Assembly (NCBI GenBank): GCA_014526335.1
Contig: JACTAT010000061.1
Location: 242,965-306,964, forward strand
Length of the DNA stretch: 64,000 bases
Direction of reading: 5' to 3'
DNA from: Chrysaora quinquecirrha
Lineage: Eukaryota; Cnidaria; Scyphozoa; Semaeostomeae; Pelagiidae
Below are positions 21,932 through 32,621 of the stretch, piece after piece. The position numbers and the translations under genes were made by a program. The stretch's first letter is position 1; the number at the start of each line of letters is the position of its first letter. The notes under the pieces were generated by a model. The model saw nothing but the letters and a program-made list of their open reading frames with translations, was not told where the DNA came from and did no database searches.

Positions 21932-24900
21932 ATGCCACGAGGTAAACTAATTTTTGCATTGATCATTTTCTTCCTCTTATACACTCTTCTGCCTGTCTTG
22001 GGCCTACCTTCTGGGTGTCACTGGAAGAATCCTGCGTATCTAGACTGCAGCAATGCCGGTTTGGACCGGCTCCCAAATGATATTCCTAACTCAACAATGT
22101 ACATCGATCTTTCTGGAAACTCTCATCTGAAATTCAACGAAGATTATTTCTTACGATTTCCTAAGCTGCAAATGCTTAGTTTGGAAAGATGCTGGCTTAA
22201 AGGGCCTATCATATTGCCAAAGTCTTTGAAGCGATTTACCATAAGAGATAATTCATTCAACGAGGCAACTATACGTAAAACATTTGAAAACGTTTCATCG
22301 AGCTTATATTACATTGATATTACTCACAACCAATTAACACTGGAACGCGTTTTGAGATTTTTACCCAAAACTGTAACTCGCCTTAGAGTTGGAGGTAACA
22401 TTATGCCTTTGGTACGCAAGGATTATTTTCGCGAATTCAGAAAATTGCGTAATCTGAATTTAGATAAGTGCGGGATAGAACGTATTGAAGAAAATTCATT
22501 TGACACTTTGGTTCAACTACATGAATTTAGCCTGGCATTCAATAAATTGGAAAGCATTCCAGATAATTTGTTCCAGTGTTTAAGAAAGTTGGGAGTTTTG
22601 TACCTCGACAATAACAAATTCTCCAAGCCACCAGTTTTCGAAGGTCTCTCAAAACTAGAGACCTTAAGTCTACATCACAACAGAATCGAAAGACTCCTTC
22701 CGACGGACTTTTATAACAAGCAAATAACCCGTTTGCTTCTTAACGATAATCAGATTCGCACGTTTGACCTGCGGAATACGAATTATCTGAAAATTGTTTT
22801 GTCCTATAATCGAATTGAAAGACTCGATGCTTTTGCTTTCAAAGGCCGAAGAGTGCTGACCCATATAATGCTACAGAATAATAACATTACACACATATCG
22901 CCGTTAGCGTTTAAGGGAATGACTCAGATTTTTTTCCTATATCTTCAGCGAAACAACATCAGCAGTTTACCAAAAGGCATTTTTAAAAACATGATCGTGA
23001 ACAATTTGTTTCTCTACGGAAACAATATCAGTTCTATGGATGGGATTTTAGACAACATGAGATCACCGCCTATGTTGTTGCTGTTGTTTTCAAACCCTTC
23101 ACTCAAGAGCATAAAGCTCTGGGATTACCGTACCATGTCGAATGATTCTAGTATTTACGTAAGTTGCGATAGATTCAAACAAATTGCTGGCTTTGGGGAT
23201 TTCAGAGTTAATATAAACTGCTTTCCGTCTGTGTATTTTTCAATACGTTTGCGAGATGCAAGTTTGGCAAGAGATGGCTTCAAGTGTACTTTAAGCTATA
23301 AGACGCGAATGTATTCATGTACCCTTGCCCCTGGGTGTTACACAGACCTTCGCAGCTGCCCCTATGGATGCTGCAAACAGTGTCCTGCTGGATCGTTCTA
23401 TCAAGACGATCTTGCAATGACGTACTGCAAGCCTTGTCCTGCCGGACAATATGTACCCCCTAGTAGATCCCCAGGCAAAAGCCCGTTGGAATGCTTGACG
23501 TGTCCGGATGGAACAAAGAAGAATCACCCGCCGGTTATCGAGCTTGTAAATGCTTGGACGGCTTCGCTCGCACAGATCGCTTTGGAAAGTGCAACAAATG
23601 TAGTCAACGTGGCATAGAATGTCGTCGTGATTATCCTGAGCTGCTTAAAGACTATTGGTGGATTTGGCATGATGGATCTCCTTCAAACTCAACTTGTAAA
23701 AAGTCGTTTGTTGCTTTCATGAAAAATCTTGACATAAAAAACAACGAATATGATAGAGCTACAAGTAGTTTTTCATGTGCATTGCCACAACCTCATCGCT
23801 GCCCTGTTAAAGGATCTTGTCTTGGCGGTGTCGATGCAACATGCTTAAGTAACTACACAGGTATATTATGCTCCGTTTGTGAAAAAGGATACAGTAGGCA
23901 GTTCCAGAAATGCGTAAAATGCCCGAAACCGGTTTATGCAATACTTCAATTCATTGGCTACATAACACTTTTCGTTTTCATTTGTTTGCTTGTATCCTGG
24001 ACAGACAAAATCAAAGTAAAAATTGACGAAGATTACACGAGGACATTTGCTGATATTGTATTATCAAACTTGAAGATTTTGCTTGGCTTTTACCAAGTAT
24101 TGATAGTGATAATCCATGCATTTTCAAACGTGAATTGGCCACATTCCTTGAAAAAGACAATCGGCATATTCCAATTCGTTCAACTTGAAGTATTCCGAAT
24201 TCCCTCTCTTCGTTGTTTAAAACCAGAATGGGGCCTAAATTCCATTCATGAATTCTGGATTGCTCTGATTGGAACGGCGGCATTTCCTATTGTTATTCTC
24301 GCGTATCTTGCAGTAAAAGTGGCCTATTTATATTTTGCTGAAACACTACACGCAAATTTCATTCGGCGAAGCAGAGTTTGTAAAAGAAATTGCTTTCGAG
24401 TCCTTGTGTTGTTTTTCTTTGTAACTTATCCTCTGACGGCGCAGAGGATTGTTCAGGTTCTGCCAATAAGCTGCCATAACATATGCACCAGCATGAAAAA
24501 TGGTAAATGCCTGCACCAGCTTTCCTACTTGAAGTCTGACTACAGCGTCAAATGTTTGTCGTTATCCGGTTCAAGTCGTTTGACTCTTGTTTTTGCGTAC
24601 GTTGCAATCATAATTCCAGTAGGCCTGCCATTACTACTTTTTTGTTTGTTACTGAAGTATATACCTGATAGTAAAAAGCAGGAAGATGCTGTTAATATTC
24701 AAGAGGAAAATGAATTCCTAATTACTGTGGAGAGTAACAGAAATGAGGAAAGCGGATTGCAGTTTGCATTGAAATTTTTATATGAGAATTACGATTCTGT
24801 AAACCGATACTGGGAGCCATTGGAGATGATTTGGAAGCTTATAATGACAGCGGGAGTGACTTTGTTCATTGGGTATTACAAGACGGGAATGGGTACCACA

Positions 24901-25275
24901 ATTGTGGTCGCTGGGTTCTTTGCTATTCTGCATGCGTTCAGACGACCTATGAGGGATTCTTTTGAGAATATCTTGCAACTTCTATCTTTATCAATCATAC
25001 CAATAAACCTCTGCCTCGGAGTCATTTTGAAATCAAATGACATTGCAAATGATGACGCAAGGCTTCGACCAAACGATGACAACGCTGCCATTGGCTATCT
25101 ACTTGTCATCCTTAATCTCTTTGTTCTTCTATTGGTTATCATTCGCCTGGTATACAGCGTCGGTAAAGCATCAAGTAATCTATGTACAGCTACTGATAAG
25201 TGCTTTCATCGTGTTTGCTGCTGTTTCTTCAAAACGAGGCGGGCCGAAAATCAGAGAGTTCTTCTTTTAGAATGA
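21932..25275 (+). CDS. LRR / GCC2-GCC3 multipass receptor gene 3, apparent frameshift
   Basis: This has the same domain order as genes 1 and 4: signal peptide, about 14 LRRs, GCC2/GCC3 cysteine-rich stalk, 8-9 helices. The frame from 21932 stops at 23617; the downstream frame is open to 25275. Relative to gene 4, four single bases are missing: three at 23321-23335 (from C, C and G runs, together in-frame) and one at 23527-23529 (CCCC to CCC), which causes the shift. Length 3,344 plus 4 equals the 3,348 bp of the intact copies. All four losses are homopolymer shortenings within about 210 bp, so sequencing or assembly error is a serious alternative to true inactivation. The product would otherwise be a cell-surface receptor-like protein of unknown ligand. 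Confidence 0.8.
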
Positions 25276-26636
25276 CTGTGGGAATGATTGACAAATGGAA
25301 GGAAGTAAAATGATAGTGAATGGAAGATTTCCAAGCTAAAAAGACTTCTTTAAGCAGTTTTTAATAAGACTTAAGATTCTAACTCGCGTCTGCAAAATAC
25401 ACAGTTTTTACTTAGATAGCTAGTTACGTTAAAAGAACCCAATGAAATAAATACTCGCAAAGGAATATCGAGTAGCTTAATTGTTCAGTTCTTTCAGTTC
25501 TTCATCTTCTGACACTGCACCTTAAAAAACACGTGTCCAGAATCAAAAACATACAGGCAAACGAGAGTGACCCTTTTCTTTTCGAAATGTTGATGATGAT
25601 GATGATGGCCTAGGCACAGCAGCTGATGCTGTGCTTCACAGCAATACTATCTATCTAGTGTCATCTTAAGGTTTGTATCTTAGTTTTGAGCTTGCAAATA
25701 ATACATACTGCTTCTATGATGGAAAATTTAGTATATTGTTGCCCTATATCCGTTTTTATTACCATATTTCCCTTCCAAGCATTCTAGAAATATGCTGCTT
25801 GCTGCTGGCTCGACTTTTCACTTTTACCGCCAAAATGCTTCGTAAGTTCCAGGCCCCGCTAGGGGCTTCGCGTCTCTGTAAAAGGCGGAATCAGGAACTT
25901 GTGGAACTTGAATTAGAACGGAATATTTATTATGAATTTTTACACCTCGAATATTCAAACAAACTTTTTGATTTCTTATTTTGACCTGGTATTTAGAAAC
26001 AGCTGTCCCAACTGTGGCGTTTTAACAAGCATAGTTCACTAAAATAACGAGGAAGACTTTGGTTTTAAAACCTCAAAAAACTTTTGTTTGTTTCGGTCTG
26101 TTAGTAATCCTTTCTTATTCTAATAATCAAAACAAAGGAAAGAATGTAAACCTTCAGACATCTTTGTTTTGCAAAGTGTACTGTATCCACGCAATTACAG
26201 GCAAAAGCGCACCATTACATCAGGGATTGCATGAACACGGGATCAAGATTTGTGTTGTCACATGTTGCAAGGCAATTCAATTTCCATAAATAATATTGGT
26301 GTTTACTGTTAGAGGTAAGGTTATTTTCTGCATTTTTCAAATTACATTTCATGTTGTCAATATGCTTTTATGATTCTCGTCCTAAATTATGGCTCTCCCG
26401 CTTAACAGTTGGAATAAAATACGAGAAGGGAGTAATCGAGTTTGCAAATGACAATAAGCAAAGCAACCAAGCAAGGGGCAGATTGATTATCTTATTGAAA
26501 TACGTTGTCTTGATTATATATCAACTCAGATGCTTGTGTGATTGATTTTAGTACCTCAGTTTTCAGTACAAATTAAAAATAGCGTGAGCCTGAACAATAA
26601 ATGCTTAAACAGAAAACAGAGATTACTGACCAGTCC

Positions 26637-26891
26637 TTAGCCCAGACCGTTCAAACAATCAAACATTGTTGGTCAAACATTTGAGATTTACTGTACTTTT
26701 CAAGCAATGTTTGACCGTTTGGGCACGTTGCGAAACAATGGTTGATAAGCAGAATTCGGCCAGCACAAACTATTGGACGAACAATGTTTTGCGAGACGGT
26801 CAAGGTGAAGGGCCCCAGGTCAAGCATTTTGTCCGATAGGCAAATCGCAAATGTTTGACCAACAATTTTTGATCCTTTGGCCAGGGCCTTA
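26637..26891. mobile_element. Fold-back MITE, AAACATTGTTGGTC family, unit 4
   Basis: The element lies at the same array position as those at 10498-10752 and 20856-21110, with near-identical sequence. Confidence 0.65.
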
Positions 26892-26997
26892 GGGATTGAG
26901 TACATCATAAAGTAGCTTTCGCTTTGCTACCTTGATTACGTATTAATTTACAATCGTTTAGATCCAAAAATTGTTTATGATTTCGATTATTATTATG

Positions 26998-27321
26998 ATT
27001 TACGAAAGTTTGTTCGTACAAAAATTATGACCCCAGATTGAGATTGAGCATCTTCGTGTTAGTGTTTAGGCAAATTTTTACTTCTCTTTTCCCCCTCTTT
27101 TCATTAAAATGTTGATTGTATGGCGTTTTAAAGTTTGAGGGATTTGACCATGAAAAATGACTGGTGTTAAATTTCACCCCTATCAAATCTTTTATAAGTT
27201 TTCAAACCTTAAATCGCTATAAAATCAACATAAGCCCGTAAAAATTTCCCTCAACACTAAAATGAAGACGCTCAATCTGAATCAAGGGTCGAAAATTTTG
27301 TACGAACAGATTTTCCTAAAT
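26998..27321. mobile_element. Palindromic MITE, unit 4
   Basis: A near-identical sister of 10859-11181. The arms pair along the whole length. It is used as the reference for the unit 3 deletion. Confidence 0.7.
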
Positions 27322-27858
27322 CTTGGAAACGAGGCTCTTAGTTGAAAAGGTGTATTCGCCCTGATTTGCGAAACGAGCTACTTCTGTATTGCAACGATTT
27401 TCGTCGATCGTCGATTGTCTTAAACTCACCGTTAATCACACTGGTAAGTCACCCTGTTCTGTCGAATGTGGCGAGTCATCTTTTGTCGAGGCGACTTGGC
27501 CAGATTTGTGGCGAATCTGCAATGTGGCGAGTTGACCTGCTGCCGAAACGACCTGGAGAGGAGTAGTCTCAAACCTGTGACTTTTGACTTTTGGTTGCGT
27601 ACTTCAATGCTCTACCGGCGGCTGCCAGCCCTACTCGTACCAATTGCTTAAATTTCAATGGCGCTGTAAGTGGACTTTGTAAGAAACCGAAAACTTAATC
27701 GTTCGGACAAAACTTTGTATGCAAATTTGATGGTCCGAAAGTCTTCGGTTTTAATGTACGACAGATGTTATGTCTGATTAGGACGATTAGGGGTCTGATA
27801 CTCTGTCATTGGCCAAATCAGTTAGCGGTTGAGAAATCTAGGACATGTGTTTGGGGCC

Positions 27859-27865
27859 TTATATG
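27859..27865 (+). promoter_or_regulatory. Candidate TATA-like box, gene 4
   Basis: TTATATG lies about 115 bp before the gene 4 ATG and is conserved in units 2 and 3. A possible 3' splice site, CTCTCTTTCAG/AACATTGG, ends at 27935. Confidence 0.2.
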
Positions 27866-27978
27866 CGGCTCCGTACTGCAGATTCGACTCCCTTCGACTA
27901 TACGTCTTTATATTTGACTCTTAACTCTCTTTCAGAACATTGGAAATCGTCCGATTGTGACTACTGTACTGTCCAATC

Positions 27979-30900
27979 ATGCCACGAGGTAAACTAATTT
28001 TTGCATTGATCATTTTCTTCCTCTTATACACTCTTCTGCCTGTCTTGGGCCTTCCTTATGGGTGTCACTGGAAGACACCTGTGTACCTAGACTGCAGCAA
28101 TGCCGGTTTGGACAGGTTCCCAAATGATATTCCTAACTCAACAATGTACATCGATCTTTCTGGAAACTCTCAGCTGAATTTAAACGAAGATTATTTCTTA
28201 CGATTTCCTAAGCTGCAAATGCTTAGTTTGGAAAGATGCTGGCTTAAAGGGCCTATCATATTGCCAAAGTCTCTGAAGCGATTTACCATAAGAGATAATT
28301 CATTCAACGAGGCAACTATACGTAAAACATTTGAAAACGTTTCATCGAGCTTATATTACATTGATATTACTCACAACCAATTAACACTGGAACGCGTTTT
28401 GAGATTTTTACCCAAAACTGTAACTCGCCTTAGAGTTGGAGGTAACATTATGCCTTTGGTACGCAAGGATTATTTTCGCGAATTCAGAAAATTGCGTAAT
28501 CTGAATTTAGATAAGTGCGGGATAGAACATATTGAAGAAAATTCATTTGACACTTTGGTTCAACTACATGAATTTAGCCTGGCATTCAATAAATTGGAAA
28601 GCATTCCAGATAATTTGTTCCAGTGTTTAAGAAAGTTGGGAGTTTTGTACCTCGACAATAACAAATTCTCCAAGCCACCAGTTTTCGAAGGTCTCTCAAA
28701 ACTAGAGACCTTAAGTCTACATCACAACAGAATCGAAAGACTCCTTCCGACGGACTTTTATAACAAGCAAATAACCCGTTTGCTTCTTAACGATAATCAG
28801 ATTCGCACGTTTGACCTGCGGAATACGAATTATCTGAAAATTGTTTTGTCTTATAATCGAATTGAAAGACTCGATGCTTTTGCTTTCAAAGGCCGAAGAG
28901 TGCTGACCCATATAATGCTACAGAATAATAACATTACACACATATCGCCGTTAGCGTTTAAGGGAATGACTCAGATTTTTTTCCTATATCTTCAACGAAA
29001 CAACATCAGCAGTTTACCAAAAGGCATTTTTAAAAACATGATCGTGAACAATTTGTTTCTCTACGGAAACAATATCAGTTCTATGGATGGGATTTTAGAC
29101 AACATGAGATCACCGCCTATGTTGTTGCTGTTGTTTTCAAACCCTTCACTCAAGAGCATAAAGCTCTGGGATTACCGTACCATGTCGAATGATTCTAGTA
29201 TTTACGTGAGTTGCGATAGATTCAAACAAATTGCTGGCTTTGGGGATTTCAGAGTTAATATAAACTGCTTTCCGTCTGTGTATTTTTCAATACGTTCGCG
29301 AGATGCAAGTTTGGCAAGAGATGGCTTCAAGTGTACTTTAAGCTATAAGACGCGAACGTATTCATGTACCCCTTGCCCCCTGGGGTGTTACACAGACCTT
29401 CGCAGCTGCCCCGATGGATGCTGCAAACAGTGTCCTGCTGGATCGTTCTATCAAGACGATCTTGCAATGACGTACTGCAAGCCTTGTCCTGCCGGACAAT
29501 ATGTACCCCCTAGTAGATCCCCAGGCAAAAGCCCGTTGGAATGCTTGACGTGTCCGGATGGAACAAAGAAGAATCACCCCGCCGGTTATCGAGCTTGTAA
29601 ATGCTTGGACGGCTTCGCTCGCACAGATCGCTTTGGAAAGTGCAACAAATGTAGTCAACGTGGCATAGAATGTCGTCGTGATTATCCTGAGCTGCTTAAA
29701 GACTATTGGTGGATTTGGCATGATGGATCTCCTTCAAACTCAACTTGTAAAAAGTCGTTTGTTGCTTTCATGAAAAATCTTGACATAAAAAACAACGAAT
29801 ATGATAGAGCTACAAGTAGTTTTTCATGTGCACTGCCACAACCTCATCACTGCCCTGTGAAAGGATCGTGTCTTGGCGGTGTCGATGCAACATGCTTAAG
29901 TAACTACACAGGTATATTATGCTCTGTTTGTGAAAAAGGATACAGTAGGCAGTTCCAGAAATGCGTAAAATGCCCGAAACCAGTTTATGCAATACTGCAA
30001 TTCATTGGCTACATAACACTTTTCGTTTTCATTTGTTTGCTTGTATCCTGGACTGACAAAATCAAAGTAAAAATTGACGAAGATTACACGAGGACATTTG
30101 CTGATATTGTATTATCAAACTTGAAGATTTTGCTTGGCTTTTACCAAGTGTTAATAGTGATAATCCATGCTTTTTCAGACGTGAATTGGCCACATTCCTT
30201 GAAAAAGACAATCGGCATATTCCAATTCGTTCAACTTGAAGTATTCCGAATTCCCTCTCTTCGTTGTTTGAAGCCAGAATGGGGGCTAAATTCCATTCAT
30301 GAATTCTGGATTGCTCTGATTGGAACGGCGGCATTTCCTATTGTTATTCTCGCGTATCTTGCAGTAAAAGTGGCCTATTTATATTTTGCTGAAACACTAC
30401 ACGCAAATTTCATTCGGCGAAGCAGAGTTTGTAAAAGAAATTGCTTTCGAGTCCTTGTGTTGTTTTTCTTTGTAACTTATCCTCTGACGGCGCAGAGGAT
30501 TGTTCAGGTTCTGCCAATAAGCTGCCATAACATATGCACCAGCATGAAAAATGGTAAATGCTTGCACCAGCTTTCCTACTTGAAGTCTGACTACAGCGTC
30601 AAATGTTTGTCGTTATCCGGTTCAAGTCGTTTGACTCTTGTTTTTGCGTACGTTGCAATCATAATTCCAGTAGGCCTGCCATTACTACTTTTTTGTTTGT
30701 TACTGAAGTATATACCTGATAGTAAAAAGCAGGAAGATGCTGTTAATATTCAAGAGGAAAATGAATTCCTAATTACTGTGGAGAGTAACAGAAGCGAGGA
30801 AAGCGGATTGCAGTTTGCATTGAAATTTTTATATGAGAATTACGATTCTGGAAACCGATACTGGGAGCCATTGGGGATGATTCGGAAGCTTATAATGACC

Positions 30901-31326
30901 GCGGGAGTGACTTTGTTCATTGGTTATTTCAAGACGGGAATAGGTACCACAATTGTGGTCGCTGGGTTCTTTGCTGTTCTACATGCGTTCAGACGGCCTA
31001 TGAGGGATTCTTTTGAGAATATCTTGCAACTTCTATCTTTATCAATCATACCAATAAACCTCTGCCTCGGAGTCATTTTGAAATCAAATGACATTGCAAA
31101 TGATGACGCAAGGCTTCGACCTAACGATGACAACGCTGCCATTGGCTATCTACTTGTCATCCTTAATCTCTTTGTTCTTCTATTGGTTATCATTCGCCTG
31201 GTATACAGCGTCGGTAAAGCATCAAGTAATCTATGTACAGCTGCTGATAAGTGCTTTCATCGTGTTTGCTGCTGTTTCTTCAAAACGAGGCGGGTAGAAA
31301 ATCAGAGAGTTCTTCTTCTAGAATGA
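27979..31326 (+). CDS. LRR / GCC2-GCC3 multipass receptor gene 4, intact
   Basis: This is a complete single-exon gene of 1,115 codons. The signal peptide is residues 1-26 (MPRGKLIFALIIFFLLYTLL). LRRs run about 53-385, with clear LxxLxLxxN motifs such as LGVLYLDNNKF and LTHIMLQNNNI. The Cys-rich region spans 430-670. Helices lie near 669-691, 711-731, 776-801, 822-845, 884-909, 968-988, 1014-1033 and 1053-1075. The tail contains CCC, a possible palmitoylation site. The motif YWEPLGMIRKL before the late helices resembles a segment common in GCC2/GCC3 multipass proteins of protists and algae; that comparison is from memory. The first 80 residues match gene 2, and residues about 160-350 match gene 3. 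No intracellular signalling domain is present, so downstream function is unknown. Confidence 0.92.
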   Translation: MPRGKLIFALIIFFLLYTLLPVLGLPYGCHWKTPVYLDCSNAGLDRFPNDIPNSTMYIDLSGNSQLNLNEDYFLRFPKLQMLSLERCWLKGPIILPKSLKRFTIRDNSFNEATIRKTFENVSSSLYYIDITHNQLTLERVLRFLPKTVTRLRVGGNIMPLVRKDYFREFRKLRNLNLDKCGIEHIEENSFDTLVQLHEFSLAFNKLESIPDNLFQCLRKLGVLYLDNNKFSKPPVFEGLSKLETLSLHHNRIERLLPTDFYNKQITRLLLNDNQIRTFDLRNTNYLKIVLSYNRIERLDAFAFKGRRVLTHIMLQNNNITHISPLAFKGMTQIFFLYLQRNNISSLPKGIFKNMIVNNLFLYGNNISSMDGILDNMRSPPMLLLLFSNPSLKSIKLWDYRTMSNDSSIYVSCDRFKQIAGFGDFRVNINCFPSVYFSIRSRDASLARDGFKCTLSYKTRTYSCTPCPLGCYTDLRSCPDGCCKQCPAGSFYQDDLAMTYCKPCPAGQYVPPSRSPGKSPLECLTCPDGTKKNHPAGYRACKCLDGFARTDRFGKCNKCSQRGIECRRDYPELLKDYWWIWHDGSPSNSTCKKSFVAFMKNLDIKNNEYDRATSSFSCALPQPHHCPVKGSCLGGVDATCLSNYTGILCSVCEKGYSRQFQKCVKCPKPVYAILQFIGYITLFVFICLLVSWTDKIKVKIDEDYTRTFADIVLSNLKILLGFYQVLIVIIHAFSDVNWPHSLKKTIGIFQFVQLEVFRIPSLRCLKPEWGLNSIHEFWIALIGTAAFPIVILAYLAVKVAYLYFAETLHANFIRRSRVCKRNCFRVLVLFFFVTYPLTAQRIVQVLPISCHNICTSMKNGKCLHQLSYLKSDYSVKCLSLSGSSRLTLVFAYVAIIIPVGLPLLLFCLLLKYIPDSKKQEDAVNIQEENEFLITVESNRSEESGLQFALKFLYENYDSGNRYWEPLGMIRKLIMTAGVTLFIGYFKTGIGTTIVVAGFFAVLHAFRRPMRDSFENILQLLSLSIIPINLCLGVILKSNDIANDDARLRPNDDNAAIGYLLVILNLFVLLLVIIRLVYSVGKASSNLCTAADKCFHRVCCCFFKTRRVENQRVLLLE

Positions 31327-31552
31327 CTGTGGGAATGACTGACAAATGGAAGGAAGTAAAAGAATAGTGAATGGAAGATTTCCAAGCTAAAAATACTTGT
31401 TTAAGCAGTTTTTAATAAGACTTAAGATTCTAACTCGCGTCTGCAAAATACACAGTTTTTACTTAGATAGCTAGTTACGTTAAAGGAACCCAATGAAATA
31501 AATACTCGCAAAGGAATACCGAGTAGCTTAATTGTTCAGTTCTTTCAGTTCT

Positions 31553-31759
31553 GAGGGTCGTATAGGGGGGGTCCTTGTTCCCCTGTTCCCTTAGAAAATT
31601 ATAATTTGTTCCCTTAAGATTTGTAGAATTTTCAGAGTGTTCCCTGAAAAATATGTGCAAAATGTTCCCTTGTTCCCCTAAATTCATGCAAATGTTCCCT
31701 GTTCCCTAAGCCATTTTGGGGCTTGTTCCCATGTTCCCCAGAACCCCTATACGACCCTC
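31553..31759. mobile_element. 207-bp element, GAGGGTCGTATAGGGG family, 6-bp TSD
   Basis: Perfect 16-bp inverted repeats GAGGGTCGTATAGGGG are flanked by AGTTCT at 31547-31552 and 31760-31765. Units 1-3 show the empty site in the 3' flank of the receptor gene. The interior is dominated by repeated TTGTTCCC/GTTCCCTT motifs. It has no coding capacity. Confidence 0.9.
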
Positions 31760-31866
31760 AGTTCTTCATCTTCTGACACTGCACCTTAAAAAACTGTTGC
31801 TTTTCTCAAAATTCTGAAAAAGATTCCCTGCTCCAGGCTGCACGTCTCCAGAATCAAAAACATACA

Positions 31867-32398
31867 TAGCCCCCCCCCTCGCGGGACTTGATATTTTAAT
31901 TCAGGTGCATCGGAAGCGGGGTCTCGAATTATTTCGAAAACAATAGTGTGATGTCATAAAATCATTGCGAAGCCGAATACTTGTTTATTGTTTAGCATCC
32001 CCCCCCCCAAATCTGAGATTCCTTCCAACGGGCTTGAAACTTCAGAGTAACTACAGCTTTTTCTTTTTATTACTCTCTGAAGTAGTTATAGTACATCACC
32101 TACCACAACGGCTAATCGCGCCCTTTTGTGCTTTCAGTAGACAATTACGCAAAAGTTGGCAGTCGCTTGTTTCACGCAATGCATGATAGGAGGATGTCCC
32201 TGAGTTCCACATGGCTACAATATCGGTCAAAACAAATCCTGTCGCTATGCGTATATAGGTATGCGTGCATGCGTAACTCTAGGAACATACGGCCCCAATC
32301 TTCTGCGGAATCGTCTATTCGAAGACCTTAGCATTCTTACAATACCGGAGTGACTTCATATCGGATTACTTATCATACCAGTTACCAAGATTTAAGCT
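31867..32398. other. Non-coding stretch right of the array
   Basis: C-rich homopolymers (31868-31877 and about 31999-32008) and short open frames occur, but no recognisable gene or repeat. Confidence 0.45.
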
Positions 32399-32404
32399 TC
32401 TACT

Positions 32405-32621
32405 TAGGGTTGTTTAGGGGGGTTACCATTTTCCCCGTTTCCCTTGACAAAATTTCTTTTTCCCCCTGAGTTTTTAGGCTTATTTTCAGACTGATAGTCA
32501 AGCGTACAGTTTCTCTGGTTCCCGATGTTCCCTTTTTCTCTTTTAATTTTGGCCTAATTCCCTTGTTCACTGGTTACATTTCGCATGTTTCCTTGTTCCC
32601 CGGAACCCCTAAGCTACCCTC
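32405..32621. mobile_element. 217-bp element, GAGGGTCG-family, 6-bp TSD
   Basis: The left end is TAGGGTTGTTTAGGGG; the inverted right end is GAGGGTAGCTTAGGGG. Exact TCTACT repeats flank it (32399-32404 and 32622-32627). The interior has the same TTCCC-rich motifs as 31553-31759. The copy is more diverged and probably older. Confidence 0.8.

Larger units (their letters stand above)
19729..25555 (+). repeat. Tandem array unit 3 (about 5.8 kb)
   Basis: The unit starts at GGCAAACGAGAG and ends where the same motif opens unit 4. It is distinguished by a 43-bp palindrome insertion at 19974-20016 and by loss of about 285 bp of the palindromic MITE, leaving the remnant at 21217-21258. It carries gene 3. 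Confidence 0.85.
25556..31866 (+). repeat. Tandem array unit 4 (about 6.3 kb), last unit
   Basis: The unit opens with GGCAAACGAGAG at 25556. It ends at 31866 (AAAACATACA), exactly where the junction to a next unit would lie. It contains intact gene 4 and a 207-bp element in its 3' flank. Confidence 0.85.
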
